NCBI RefSeq assembly: GCF_004138125.1
Contig: NZ_RXHS01000007.1
Coordinates: 184,706-248,705, forward strand
Origin: Seramator thermalis
GTDB lineage: Bacteria; Bacteroidota; Bacteroidia; Bacteroidales; Dysgonomonadaceae
Length of the DNA stretch: 64,000 bases
Reading direction: 5' to 3'
In this document: positions 1-8,426 of the stretch, in pieces
Layout of the letters: each line of letters opens with the position of its first letter
How positions within the stretch are numbered: position 1 is the stretch's first letter
Program-made: the position numbers and the translations under genes
The notes under the pieces: model-generated
Databases searched by the model: none
The model's input: only the letters and a program-made list of their open reading frames with translations
Told to the model about the DNA's origin: nothing

Positions 1-68
1 ATGTCGTAGTAATAAAAGGGAGTTTCGATAGCCTCGAATTTATCTATCGGAAATTTGCCTTTAATCAT
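1..68 (-). CDS. lysA: diaminopimelate decarboxylase, N-terminus only (runs off window)
   Basis: Reading the minus strand from the ATG at 68 gives MIKGKFPIDKFEAIETPFYY and then YD, open to the window edge. The pattern FPIDKF...TPFYYYD is typical of the first residues of Bacteroidales diaminopimelate decarboxylase (LysA), a PLP enzyme converting meso-diaminopimelate to lysine. Only 22 residues are visible, so the call rests on this N-terminal match recalled from the family and on nothing catalytic. It lies downstream of miaA on the same strand, with its own candidate promoter at 151-158. Confidence 0.6.
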   Translation of the reverse strand, partial: MIKGKFPIDKFEAIETPFYYYD

Positions 69-150
69 TTTGTGTGGAAATTAGGATTGAAAAATAAGTT
101 CAGGTCGCAAGCGAAAATATCGTTAATATCGTTCTTACGATTTTAAGACA

Positions 151-158
151 CAAAAGTA
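151..158 (-). promoter_or_regulatory. candidate -7 box for lysA
   Basis: The minus strand reads TACTTTTG, matching the Bacteroidota -7 consensus TAnnTTTG. It would give a leader of about 75 nt before the lysA ATG at 68. No clear -33 TTTG is seen. Confidence 0.4.
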
Positions 159-178
159 CAATCTTTTTTCGATACTTG

Positions 179-1156
179 CTAACCAATTTTTTTGCCTTTT
201 GTGTAAACCGACCACAATTCGAGACACTTCCCGACCTTATCGTCCAATGGCAAAGTGGCATCAATCCAATGGATGGCAAATCCGCGTCGTTCCATTCCTC
301 TGAACCACGTCATCTGTCGTTTGGCAAATTGGTGAATAGCTGTTTCGAGTTGTGCGAACATTTCGTCATACGATAACGAGCCAATGACATAAAGCGTTAC
401 AAACTTGTATTCCAAACCATAATAGAGCAAATCATCTACCCGGACACCCGATTGCAGCAACTGTCTCACTTCGTCGATCAATCCTTCTTCGAGTCGTTTT
501 TTTAGCCTCGACGAAATGTGCTGACGTCGAAGTTCGCGATCGATATCGATGCCGATGATCAGGCTGTCAATCGGGTCAAACGTAAGCTGCTCGGCTTGCT
601 GTTTTGCCTGATAGTCGGCGATTTCTATAGCCCGGATAGCCCGTTTTTTGGTGTCGGTATCGGTTGTGTTATGCAATTTCTTGTAGGAAGCCAATATTTC
701 GGTCAATTCTTCGAGGGTTTTTTCCGATAGGGATTCTCGAAGTGTCGGATTTTCGGGCACATCAATCAATCGATAACCCTTTAAAACCGATTCGATGTAC
801 AATCCGCTTCCCCCACACAGGATGGGAATTTTTTTGCGACCGGCAATGTCCCGAAAAACTCGATGAAAATCTTGTTGATAATGAAAAAGGGTATATTTTT
901 CGCCCGCATCGCGTATATCGATCAAATGATAGGGAATGTGACGGTCGTTAATCTCATAATCCGAAAGATCTTTGCCTGTGCCAATATCCATTCCTCGATA
1001 CACCTGTCGCGAATCGGCACTGATGATCTCTCCGTCGAGTTCATAAGCAAGATGCGCAGCCAATGTAGTTTTTCCGCTTGCCGTTGGCCCAAGTATAGTC
1101 AATAATGGGTAGTTGTCGAGGTTAGTAGAATTTGTCGCCGTCATTTCCACAATCAT
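179..1156 (-). CDS. miaA: tRNA dimethylallyltransferase
   Basis: MiaA transfers the dimethylallyl group of DMAPP to N6 of A37 in tRNAs that read UNN codons. Visible are the P-loop GPTASGKT at residues 23-30, the DSRQVYRGMDIGTGK segment at 48-62 that forms the DMAPP/tRNA pocket, the IPYHLIDIRD motif, and a C-terminal region ending in QMTWFRG. The 325-residue length is normal. The start codon lies directly after the stop of the upstream TPM gene, so the two are probably cotranscribed; an internal Met at residue 5 is an alternative start. Confidence 0.95.
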   Translation of the reverse strand: MIVEMTATNSTNLDNYPLLTILGPTASGKTTLAAHLAYELDGEIISADSRQVYRGMDIGTGKDLSDYEINDRHIPYHLIDIRDAGEKYTLFHYQQDFHRVFRDIAGRKKIPILCGGSGLYIESVLKGYRLIDVPENPTLRESLSEKTLEELTEILASYKKLHNTTDTDTKKRAIRAIEIADYQAKQQAEQLTFDPIDSLIIGIDIDRELRRQHISSRLKKRLEEGLIDEVRQLLQSGVRVDDLLYYGLEYKFVTLYVIGSLSYDEMFAQLETAIHQFAKRQMTWFRGMERRGFAIHWIDATLPLDDKVGKCLELWSVYTKGKKIG

Positions 1157-1960
1157 TTACCAGCTTCCGCCGGCTCCACCGCCGCCAAAACTGCCGCCTC
1201 CTCCTCCGCCAAAACCGCCGCCTCCAAAGCCTCCGCCGCCGAAACCGCCGCCCCAGCTGTCACGGTTACCACTTCCACCGAAAGGCGGCATAAAAATTAT
1301 GGGGCCTCTTCCTCTATGATGACCATCGTTATCAATGTGTTGATCGCCACCTCCATTGAGAAAAATCAGAATAAAGAAAACGGCAACCACGATAATCAGA
1401 ATAAGGATTCCAAATGAAAAACCTCCGTCCTCTTCCGGCTGATCGGCATCAAACTCACCCGAAAGGCGGGAAATCATCTTATCGATGGCCGCATTCACTC
1501 CACTGAAATAGTCGTTTTCGCGAAAATGAGGAATCATGTCGTCACGAACAATGCGACCGGCGAAGGCATCGTTAATTTTGGCTTCCAGTCCATAACCCGT
1601 AGCAATAAAAGCATCGCCACGACTTTCAGCCGTCTTGGGCTTAATGAGAATGACAGCACCATTGTTTTTGCTTTTTTGCCCGATACCCCATTCTTCCCCG
1701 AGTTTGAAAGCAAAATCGGAAGCGGGATACCCGCCCAAATCATTCACCGTTACGACGTAAATTTGCGTAGAAGTGGAATCGTTGTAAGCGCGTAATTTTT
1801 GTTCGAGTGCGGCATTTTGTGAATCCGAAAAAATGCCGGCAAAATCGTTCACCAAACGCGGAGGATTCATTGGCTGAGGGATATTCTGGCCTAAAACACC
1901 CGAAAAATGGCACAATAGCCAAAACATCGCAATAAAATATTTATTCCTGAACCACTTCAT
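1157..1960 (-). CDS. TPM-domain (YgcG-type) membrane protein with Gly-rich tail
   Basis: This 267-residue protein has an N-terminal signal sequence (about 1-24), a TPM domain (about 35-165; PRLVNDFAGIFSD, QIYVVTV, GYGLEAKINDAFAGRIV), one membrane helix (about 186-205) and a C-terminal tail of Gly-Phe repeats ending GGAGGSW. TPM domains are exported and have been linked to photosystem repair in plants; in bacteria the role is unclear. Its start overlaps the end of the second TPM gene by 20 bp, and LemA lies upstream, a common grouping in Bacteroidota. Expect an envelope role, otherwise unknown. Confidence 0.8.
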   Translation of the reverse strand: MKWFRNKYFIAMFWLLCHFSGVLGQNIPQPMNPPRLVNDFAGIFSDSQNAALEQKLRAYNDSTSTQIYVVTVNDLGGYPASDFAFKLGEEWGIGQKSKNNGAVILIKPKTAESRGDAFIATGYGLEAKINDAFAGRIVRDDMIPHFRENDYFSGVNAAIDKMISRLSGEFDADQPEEDGGFSFGILILIIVVAVFFILIFLNGGGDQHIDNDGHHRGRGPIIFMPPFGGSGNRDSWGGGFGGGGFGGGGFGGGGGGSFGGGGAGGSW

Positions 1961-2360
1961 CTCCTAATTCGTTTTTGTCATTTTCGAGTATGGGATATTT
2001 GTTTTTAATCAGTTCTCCCACTTTAGCTATCGCTTTGCAAATCCCATCGACGACCTGTCCGTCCCGACAGCTTGTTAGTAGGTCATCCAATGCCTGGTTC
2101 CAAAATCCTTCATCGGCCATCTTGGCAATGCCGGAATCGCCATAAATTGCCGCTTTCCGATCATGTGGAGCTATGTAAATTAATACGCCGTTATGCAATT
2201 CGGTGTCATTCATCTTTAATGACTCGAATTTTTTTGCGGCTTCAACGAGGGGATTCCCTTTGCAACGACGAGCGACATAAACCCGTATTTCGCCGGAAGT
2301 AAAGCGTTCAGCTTCGCGAATTGCCGAGGCGATCTTTTCGAGTTCTCGATTGTTCAACAT
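1941..2360 (-). CDS. TPM-domain protein without signal peptide
   Basis: A 139-residue TPM-family protein (MLNNRELEKI start). It has the domain's usual features: an AIREAERFTSGEIRVYVA opening, GVLIYIAPHDRKAAIYGDSGI, and DGICKAIAKVGELI near the end. I chose the ATG at 2360 over the longer frame reaching 2480, because the extra 40 residues are basic, look non-coding and run back into lemA. There is no signal peptide, unlike the neighbouring TPM gene. It sits between lemA and that gene and overlaps it by 20 bp, so the three probably form one transcript. Confidence 0.8.
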   Translation of the reverse strand: MLNNRELEKIASAIREAERFTSGEIRVYVARRCKGNPLVEAAKKFESLKMNDTELHNGVLIYIAPHDRKAAIYGDSGIAKMADEGFWNQALDDLLTSCRDGQVVDGICKAIAKVGELIKNKYPILENDKNELGDEVVQE

Positions 2361-2397
2361 GATTCGGATTAATTTTATCAAAAGGGGATTAAGCGCT

Positions 2398-2982
2398 TCA
2401 GAATTCCACTTTAGGTGCTGTTTCTGCACCCGGAGCCGATTTAAAGTACCCTTTCGGCGTAAATTTGAACCAGCCGGCATAAATCACCTGCGGAAATTTG
2501 CGGATGTAGGCATTGTAATCCTGAACCACCTGATTGAATTTGTTCCTTTCTACCGAAATTCGGTTTTCGGTGCCGGCAAGTTCATCCTGCAATGCAAGAA
2601 AATTTTGATTTGCTTTCAGTTCGGGATAGTTTTCCTGTATGAGCAACAAGCGTCCCAATGCCTGACTCAGCTGATCCTGTGCCTGCTGATATTGTTGGAG
2701 GCTTTCTTCGGTAAGTTGTTCGGGATTTACAGTGATTTGAGTGGCTTTAGCACGTGCTTCGGTAACTTGTCTGAATGTCTCCTGTTCGTGTTCGGCATAT
2801 CCCTTGACGGTTGCAACGAGATTGGGAATAAGATCGGCACGACGCTGATAAGCATTTTCCACATTTCCCCATTGGGCTGTTACGGCTTCTTGCTTTTCCA
2901 CCATGTTGTTATAACCCTGGCAACTCGATAAACTAAAAACTCCAAGGATGACAACAATTAATAAATAGCTGAAATTTTTCAT
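2398..2982 (-). CDS. lemA: LemA family lipoprotein
   Basis: This 194-residue LemA protein starts at 2982 with MKNFSYLLIVVILGVFSLSSC, a signal with a lipobox and Cys21, which predicts a lipoprotein. The body is the helical LemA fold: QWGNVENAYQRRADLIPNLV, the TEARAKATQI segment, LQENYPELKANQNF and IYAGWF. LemA proteins have coiled-coil helical structure and unclear biochemistry. I rejected the 46-residue extension to 3120 because it covers the promoter at 3005-3012 and the 11-bp repeats. It is the first gene of a lemA-TPM-TPM-miaA run. Confidence 0.9.
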   Translation of the reverse strand: MKNFSYLLIVVILGVFSLSSCQGYNNMVEKQEAVTAQWGNVENAYQRRADLIPNLVATVKGYAEHEQETFRQVTEARAKATQITVNPEQLTEESLQQYQQAQDQLSQALGRLLLIQENYPELKANQNFLALQDELAGTENRISVERNKFNQVVQDYNAYIRKFPQVIYAGWFKFTPKGYFKSAPGAETAPKVEF

Positions 2983-3004
2983 TTTAGTCGCTGTTAAGTT
3001 TTTG

Positions 3005-3012
3005 CAAAGATA
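3005..3012 (-). promoter_or_regulatory. -7 box for the lemA-TPM-miaA cluster
   Basis: The minus strand reads TATCTTTG, a perfect TAnnTTTG box, 22 bp upstream of the lemA ATG. A -33 TTTG is not evident. Confidence 0.6.
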
Positions 3013-3089
3013 TGAATTTTTGCCGGGAAGCCGAATTCCTATTTGTGTTTTTATCGATTCGCAGTCCGAACAAAGTGATAACAATGTGA

Positions 3090-3155
3090 GAGCAACATGG
3101 GAGCAACATTGGAGCAACATTGGAGTTGCCTCGGAGCTATGTCGGAGCTATAAAC
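3090..3155. repeat. intergenic tandem array with 11-bp period (array 1)
   Basis: Six consecutive 11-bp units start at 3090, 3101, 3112, 3123, 3134 and 3145. The first three are nearly identical (GAGCAACATGG, then GAGCAACATTG twice). The last three keep only the leading GAG and drift (GAGTTGCCTCG, GAGCTATGTCG, GAGCTATAAAC). A weak seventh unit may precede at 3079. It lies in the 475-bp gap between divergent lemA and the DUF3078 gene (2983-3457), which also holds array 2 and two promoters and no convincing gene. Confidence 0.8.
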
Positions 3156-3237
3156 AAGTTAGGTGATAGCAAACAGAGAGTTGTCAGCGAACAATTCGGG
3201 CTCAGGCATATTTTCAAAATCGTGTGCTCACAAACAA

Positions 3238-3292
3238 TAACCAAGTTCGAACTCTGTTCGTACTTTCGCCGTACCAAGTCCGTACCAAGTCC
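3238..3292. repeat. intergenic tandem array with 11-bp period (array 2)
   Basis: Five 11-bp units start at 3238, 3249, 3260, 3271 and 3282: TAACCAAGTTC, GAACTCTGTTC, GTACTTTCGCC, then GTACCAAGTCC twice. It is in the same gap as array 1 but has a different unit sequence with the same period, and it lies 113 bp before the DUF3078 promoter box. Confidence 0.75.
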
Positions 3293-3404
3293 AAGTAAAC
3301 ACACATCACCCGATATCAGTGTTTGCCGGCATCCCTAACAACCCGATGCTGTGATGTACGGTAACCGATATCGGAATAAAAAACGAAAATGATAAAACTT
3401 TTCT

Positions 3405-3412
3405 TATCTTTG
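3405..3412 (+). promoter_or_regulatory. -7 box for the DUF3078 gene
   Basis: TATCTTTG is a perfect TAnnTTTG box, 45 bp upstream of the start codon at 3458. No clear -33 element is seen. Confidence 0.6.
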
Positions 3413-3457
3413 CATATTACAAAGAGCTTAATCATAAAAGTGTCTTAAAAATACTTC

Positions 3458-4999
3458 ATGATGAGATATTTAGCGACTTTCATTGTACTTGGCATCAGTG
3501 TATTTGCACTGCACTCGGCAGGACAGGACAACCGGAATCAGAATCTACAGAAACAGCAGACGAACGATACTATTCTTATATTCAACGAAATAACCGATGT
3601 GGGAAAGCGGTTGAAATCTTCCTCTGAGGATTTTGAAAGGAATGCTGTTTCCACGATCGTGCTACCTCCCGATACTGCCGTCAGGAAAAGCGTTAACAGA
3701 TCTACGCTGCTTTCACCTTTACGATATCGCACCAATTATTTGGATTCTCTTTACGAGAGAAGTCCGAGAGGAACTCTTATTGTTCCCCCACGACTGACAA
3801 TTCCGTTTTCTCCTCAACTCACTTTTAGAGATACGATTATCGTCAATCCTCTATATCTCCCTATTGTATTCAACGGAAAGATGTTGCCGGACGATTTATC
3901 TTTTTACCCACCCAAAACCGATTATCGTTACAAGGGTGCGCTGATAGCTCCCGAAAATACGTTTATTCCACTTCTCGAAAAATTTGAATTTATAAATAAT
4001 GTGCGCCGACAATACTTTATCCAATATCCTCAGCGGGTTAAGCTGTCGGTATTTAATTTAGATACTCTTGTTCCGCCGATTAACGAAAGAGATATGCTCG
4101 AAAATTTTAATCCCTTTAGAGAGTTGATAAAAGTCGAAAGAGCAGCCCCCCTCGAGGCTCCGCCTGTTGAGACTGTACAGATCGGCCGTAAATATTGGGT
4201 CACATCCGGTGACCATCGCCTGCAGTTTTCGCAAACGTATTTTTCGGATAATTGGCACAAAGGGGGAAATAACAATCTTGCCTTCAACAACTATCATGTA
4301 ATTAGAGCAACCTATCAAAAAGACAAAGTGAAATTCGACAATACATTCGAATGGCGCTTATCATTATATACTTCGCCCGACGATACGCTGCGAAGCTATA
4401 ATATCGGTGATGATTTGCTGCGATACTATGGAAGTTTTGGTTTGGATGCATTTCTCAAGAAATGGTCTTATTCCACAAACTTGGAAATCAAGTCGCAATT
4501 GTTCAATAATTATCCGGTCAATAGCAACACTTTGCGATCCTCGTTTCTCTCGCCGTTGTATGTGAATGGCGGTATTGGTATGCGTTATCAACTCGACAAA
4601 AAATCCGAACAAGTGAGAAATCGAAGGGTAAGACTTACGCTCGATTTATCGCCCGTTTCTCTTAATTATATTTATGTTCTGAACGATGAAGCGGATGAAA
4701 TACGCTATGGGCTGCTTGAAGGGAAAAAATCAAAATTCGATATAGGTTCGTCTATTAATTCGAGCTTAAAGTATGATCTGACACGCTATATTACTTGGGA
4801 CTCGCGCTTTAAATATTTTACCGGTTACAACAATGTGCTTGTGGAATTCGAAAATTCCCTCAATATTATGTTAAGCCAGTATCTCTCGACGACACTTTAT
4901 CTGTATATGCGTTATGACGATGGAGTTCCGAAAGATTCTAAGTATGGCTACTTGCAAATCAACGAGCTGGTTAGTTTTGGATTGAACTATAAATGGTAG
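3458..4999 (+). CDS. DUF3078 outer-membrane beta-barrel protein
   Basis: A 513-residue exported protein: a signal peptide (about 1-22), a long Pro/Thr-rich N-terminal half with no recognised fold, then from about residue 245 a DUF3078-type barrel. That part begins VTSGDHRLQFSQTYFSDNWH followed by KGGNNN, has alternating aromatic strands, and ends FGLNYKW, an outer-membrane barrel terminus with aromatic last residue. The family is Bacteroidota-specific and has no known function. It stands alone, convergent with fmt and only 14 bp from it. The second Met (3461) is an equally possible start. Confidence 0.75.
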   Translation: MMRYLATFIVLGISVFALHSAGQDNRNQNLQKQQTNDTILIFNEITDVGKRLKSSSEDFERNAVSTIVLPPDTAVRKSVNRSTLLSPLRYRTNYLDSLYERSPRGTLIVPPRLTIPFSPQLTFRDTIIVNPLYLPIVFNGKMLPDDLSFYPPKTDYRYKGALIAPENTFIPLLEKFEFINNVRRQYFIQYPQRVKLSVFNLDTLVPPINERDMLENFNPFRELIKVERAAPLEAPPVETVQIGRKYWVTSGDHRLQFSQTYFSDNWHKGGNNNLAFNNYHVIRATYQKDKVKFDNTFEWRLSLYTSPDDTLRSYNIGDDLLRYYGSFGLDAFLKKWSYSTNLEIKSQLFNNYPVNSNTLRSSFLSPLYVNGGIGMRYQLDKKSEQVRNRRVRLTLDLSPVSLNYIYVLNDEADEIRYGLLEGKKSKFDIGSSINSSLKYDLTRYITWDSRFKYFTGYNNVLVEFENSLNIMLSQYLSTTLYLYMRYDDGVPKDSKYGYLQINELVSFGLNYKW

Positions 5000-5013
5000 G
5001 GCTGGCGCCTCGC

Positions 5014-5985
5014 TCATCTTACTTTTGTTCCTTCTGAGAGCTGAAAACCGTTTAAAAAATTCTTGATATTCATTCTTTTTTTCCCGGCGATCTGCAAATC
5101 GAGAATGCGAAGATATCCTTCGCGGGTGGCAATATCCATATAATTTTTGCTATCGGAAATAATTGTGCCCGGAGTTTTGTGGTTTTCTGAACGAACAATT
5201 TCCGAGTTGTATATTTTGAGAGTGAATGCAGATTGATCGGGTAAGATTAATTCGGTCCATGCCGTCGGGGTGGGCGAAAGCCCTCGGATGAGGTTGTATA
5301 TGTTTTCGGCTGTATCCTCCCAATTTATTCGGCATGTTTCCTTAAATATTTTGGGAGCCGGTTTCAGTATGGTTTCATCGGATATCAACTCGCTTTGGGG
5401 AATCGTATCGATGGAATTTTCAAGGACTGCATCCACTGTTTTCAATACTAATTCGGCGCCCAGCTTCATTAATTTATCATGAAGGGTGCCCGCATTATCA
5501 TCATCATTGATAGGCATCTTTTCCCGGAAGATAATTTTTCCGGTGTCGATTTCGTGCGACAGGAAGAATGTCGTTACACCCGTTTCCTTTTCTCCGTTAA
5601 TAATAGCCCAATTGATGGGCGCTGCCCCACGATACTGTGGCAGGAGTGATGCGTGAAGGTTAAAGGTACCTAATCGAGGCATGTTCCAAATCACTTCGGG
5701 CAGCATTCTGAAAGCAACAACTATCTGCAAATCAGCTTTCAATTGTTGTAGTTCATTCAAAAAAACTTCGTTTTTCAGTTTTTCCGGTTGGAGCAATAAG
5801 AGATCGTGCTCGAGTGCATATTTTTTCACCTCCGATGCCTGCATCCGGTAACCGCGTCCTGCAGGTTTGTCGGGCGTAGTTATTACTCCCACTACGTTGT
5901 ATCCGTTCTCTACAAGCGCTTTAAGCGACTCCACCGCAAAGGTGGGTGTGCCCATAAACACGATGCGTAAGTCTTCTTTTCTCAT
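5014..5985 (-). CDS. fmt: methionyl-tRNA formyltransferase
   Basis: Fmt formylates Met-tRNA(fMet) with 10-formyl-THF to make the initiator. The N-terminal formyltransferase domain shows MGTPTFAV (11-18), the catalytic triad Asn109/His111/Asp147 (FNLHASLLPQYRGAAP and EIDTGKI), and GLSPTPTAWT in the C-terminal tRNA-binding domain. Length 323 is standard. It is the last gene of the minus-strand run starting at recR, separated from the CLC gene by 51 bp. Confidence 0.96.
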   Translation of the reverse strand: MRKEDLRIVFMGTPTFAVESLKALVENGYNVVGVITTPDKPAGRGYRMQASEVKKYALEHDLLLLQPEKLKNEVFLNELQQLKADLQIVVAFRMLPEVIWNMPRLGTFNLHASLLPQYRGAAPINWAIINGEKETGVTTFFLSHEIDTGKIIFREKMPINDDDNAGTLHDKLMKLGAELVLKTVDAVLENSIDTIPQSELISDETILKPAPKIFKETCRINWEDTAENIYNLIRGLSPTPTAWTELILPDQSAFTLKIYNSEIVRSENHKTPGTIISDSKNYMDIATREGYLRILDLQIAGKKRMNIKNFLNGFQLSEGTKVR

Positions 5986-6036
5986 TTGCTTTGGTTGATT
6001 AATATAGCCTGAAGTATAACATCTTTTTCCCGGTTT

Positions 6037-7833
6037 TTATTCATCCGTTTCCGAATAATTTTCCAACAGAATATCTCTATATGCGTTGAATACTGTCGAT
6101 TGTGAGATTAGTCCAAGATACACGCCGTTGTCATCTACTACCGGAAGGTTCCATGCCTTGGTATCTTCGAAAAGATCCATCACTTTTTCCATCGTCATGT
6201 GTATATTAATTTTTGCAGGAGGTCCTACCATAAACTTTTCAACCTTAAATCGGTCATACAATTCGGGACGGAATATGATGTTGCGAATATCGTTCAGATA
6301 AACCAGTCCCAAAAGAATACCCTGATCGTTGACTACAGGAAAAATATTGCGATTGCTGGTCGATATTACTTTTACCATTTCTCCTAATGACAATTGTGGC
6401 GTTACTACCGGGATATCCGTTTCCAGTATATCTTCCACTTTTAGAAATGTGAGTACGGCTTTATCTTTGTGGTGGGTAATAAGTTCGCCTTTTTTAGCCA
6501 ACCGGATGGCATAAATGTTGTGCTTTTCGAAAATGATAATTGTGGCATATGCTACACTAGAAACAATCATTAACGGAAGAAAAAGTTCGTATCCACCCGT
6601 GAGCTCGGCTATCAGGAATGTGCCGGTGAGAGGCGCATGCATGACGCCCGCCATAACTCCTGCCATTCCCATTAGTGCAAAGTTTTCTTGAGGAAGGCGC
6701 GAGGAATAACCCAATTGATTGATGGAATACGAAAAGATGAATCCTACGATACATCCAAGGAAAAGAGTGGGAGCGAAAACTCCGCCGGTGCCTCCCCCAC
6801 CATTGGTGGCACTGGTTGCGAAGATCTTGAAAATGACAACCAGTGACAGGAAGATCACGATTCCCCACCGGCTCTGAAGTGAATAAAAGAAACTCCCATT
6901 CAATAATTCCTTATAATGATCACCCCCTGCCAGCAGTATTTCGATCGAATTATATCCTTCGCCGAAAAGCGGGGGGAAAAAGAATATGAGAATGCTTAGG
7001 GTCAAACTTCCCACGATAAACCTCGACCACGAATTTAATTTCTGATACTTATCCTCGTTCCAAATGATGCCTCGCGTGACATAAAGCGAAACCAATCCAC
7101 AGACTATACCCAGCAGAATCACAAATGGAATGCGATTTAAGATGAACGGTTCCATTTGCGAAAATGCAAACATGGCATCGGTGCCCGAAAGCATATATGA
7201 AACTGTGGTCGCGGTGAGAGATGTAACCAATAACGGGAGAATCGAAGACATGGTGAGATCCAGCAGCAATACTTCGATGACAAACAATATTCCCGCGATG
7301 GGTGCTTTGAATATTCCTGCAATGGCACCCGCAGCTCCACAGCCCACCAGCAACATCAAATTGCGCTGCTCGAGGTGAAAAAATCTCCCCAAATTGGATC
7401 CTATGGCTGATCCGGTAAGCACAATCGGGGCTTCCGCTCCGACTGATCCGCCAAATCCGATGGTGAGCGAGCTGGCAATGAGTGACGAATACATGTTGTG
7501 TGGTTTGATTCGACTCTTGCGTTGGGAGATGGCATAAAGAATCTTTGTTACGCCGTGGCTGATATCGTCTTTTACAACATATCTTACGTACATCCCGGCC
7601 AGAAGCAACCCTATCGCAGGATAGAGCAGATAGAGATAATTGGCGCCCGAGACTGTGAAATTGTAAGTGAGAAAAGTTTGAATCCAAAAAACAGCTCTTT
7701 TCAGCAGAAAGGCGGCAAGCGAAGCAGCAATTCCCACCAGAAAACAAACAAAAAGCAGGAATGTGCGTTCCTTGACATGTTCTGCACGCCAAAGCAAGAA
7801 TTTATCGTGTATCTGCGAGAGTGAAAATTTCAT
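6037..7833 (-). CDS. CLC-family chloride channel/transporter with CBS pair
   Basis: This 598-residue protein has a CLC membrane domain (about 25-445) and two C-terminal CBS domains (about 465-595) that probably bind an adenine nucleotide. The GxExP filter is present as GAEAP (132-136), keeping the gating glutamate at 134, and GGVFAPTLFLG is the third filter loop. The segment AGILFVIEVLLLDL carries Glu187 followed by Val188 where H+/Cl- antiporters of the E. coli type have Glu-Glu; channels have Val there. A passive channel is therefore as likely as an antiporter. It is 12 bp from tsaC and cotranscribed. Confidence 0.9.
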   Translation of the reverse strand: MKFSLSQIHDKFLLWRAEHVKERTFLLFVCFLVGIAASLAAFLLKRAVFWIQTFLTYNFTVSGANYLYLLYPAIGLLLAGMYVRYVVKDDISHGVTKILYAISQRKSRIKPHNMYSSLIASSLTIGFGGSVGAEAPIVLTGSAIGSNLGRFFHLEQRNLMLLVGCGAAGAIAGIFKAPIAGILFVIEVLLLDLTMSSILPLLVTSLTATTVSYMLSGTDAMFAFSQMEPFILNRIPFVILLGIVCGLVSLYVTRGIIWNEDKYQKLNSWSRFIVGSLTLSILIFFFPPLFGEGYNSIEILLAGGDHYKELLNGSFFYSLQSRWGIVIFLSLVVIFKIFATSATNGGGGTGGVFAPTLFLGCIVGFIFSYSINQLGYSSRLPQENFALMGMAGVMAGVMHAPLTGTFLIAELTGGYELFLPLMIVSSVAYATIIIFEKHNIYAIRLAKKGELITHHKDKAVLTFLKVEDILETDIPVVTPQLSLGEMVKVISTSNRNIFPVVNDQGILLGLVYLNDIRNIIFRPELYDRFKVEKFMVGPPAKINIHMTMEKVMDLFEDTKAWNLPVVDDNGVYLGLISQSTVFNAYRDILLENYSETDE

Positions 7834-7845
7834 CGTCAGAGCGTG

Positions 7846-8409
7846 TTATTTGCGAATGATTTGGATCGTTCCGTTTTTTGTGAGTTTGATGATGCCGGAT
7901 GGTTTGGATTTTGCCGGATCGTTTTGTCGGAATTCTACTACATAATCGACTGCCTGTATGATGGCAGGATCGATTTCCCGGAATGAGGCAGGTGATGGGT
8001 TACCACTGATATTGGCCGAGGTGGATACAATAGGTTTGCGAAACTGACGGCACAGTTCTTTCGAAAATCCTTCGTTCGTAATGCGGATGCCGATACTGCC
8101 ATCTTCGGCTAACAGATTTGTAGCCAGATTTTTTGCCCCATCGTATATGATAGTGAGTGGCTTATCGGTTAGTTCGATTAAATCCCATGCAATATCCGGC
8201 ACATCTTTTACATAAACTTGCAGTTTTGCCGGATTGTCCAATAATATGAGCATCGATTTGCTGTCGCTTCTTTGCTTTATCTCATAGACGCGTTTTACGG
8301 CTTCTTCGTTGGTCGCATCGCAACCAATACCCCAAATTGTGTCGGTGGGATAAAGTATTACACCGCCTTTATTCATTACTTCGCATGCTTTTTTTATGTC
8401 CTCCTGCAT
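7846..8409 (-). CDS. tsaC: L-threonylcarbamoyladenylate synthase (Sua5/YrdC/TsaC family)
   Basis: This 187-residue YrdC-domain protein makes threonylcarbamoyl-AMP from threonine, bicarbonate and ATP for the t6A37 tRNA modification. Markers are GGVILYPTDTIWGIGCDA near the start, KQRSDSKSMLILL, a LTDKPLTIIYDG segment, IRITN and VSTSANISGNPSP. It is the short form without the C-terminal Sua5 domain. It lies inside the recR-fmt operon next to other translation-related genes. Confidence 0.93.
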   Translation of the reverse strand: MQEDIKKACEVMNKGGVILYPTDTIWGIGCDATNEEAVKRVYEIKQRSDSKSMLILLDNPAKLQVYVKDVPDIAWDLIELTDKPLTIIYDGAKNLATNLLAEDGSIGIRITNEGFSKELCRQFRKPIVSTSANISGNPSPASFREIDPAIIQAVDYVVEFRQNDPAKSKPSGIIKLTKNGTIQIIRK

Positions 8410-8426
8410 GGATGTTATTTTTATTT

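Noticed and set aside
1113..1319. Proline-rich ORF on the plus strand
   Set aside because: It is the antisense of the Gly-rich tail of the TPM protein; its Pro content is a shadow of Gly codons.
3090..3292. Possible CRISPR array
   Set aside because: Units are contiguous 11-bp repeats without spacers, and no cas gene is in the window.
7049..7792. 247-residue minus-strand ORF inside the CLC gene
   Set aside because: Rich in Cys, His and Arg as expected from a shifted frame; the CLC frame has clear motifs.
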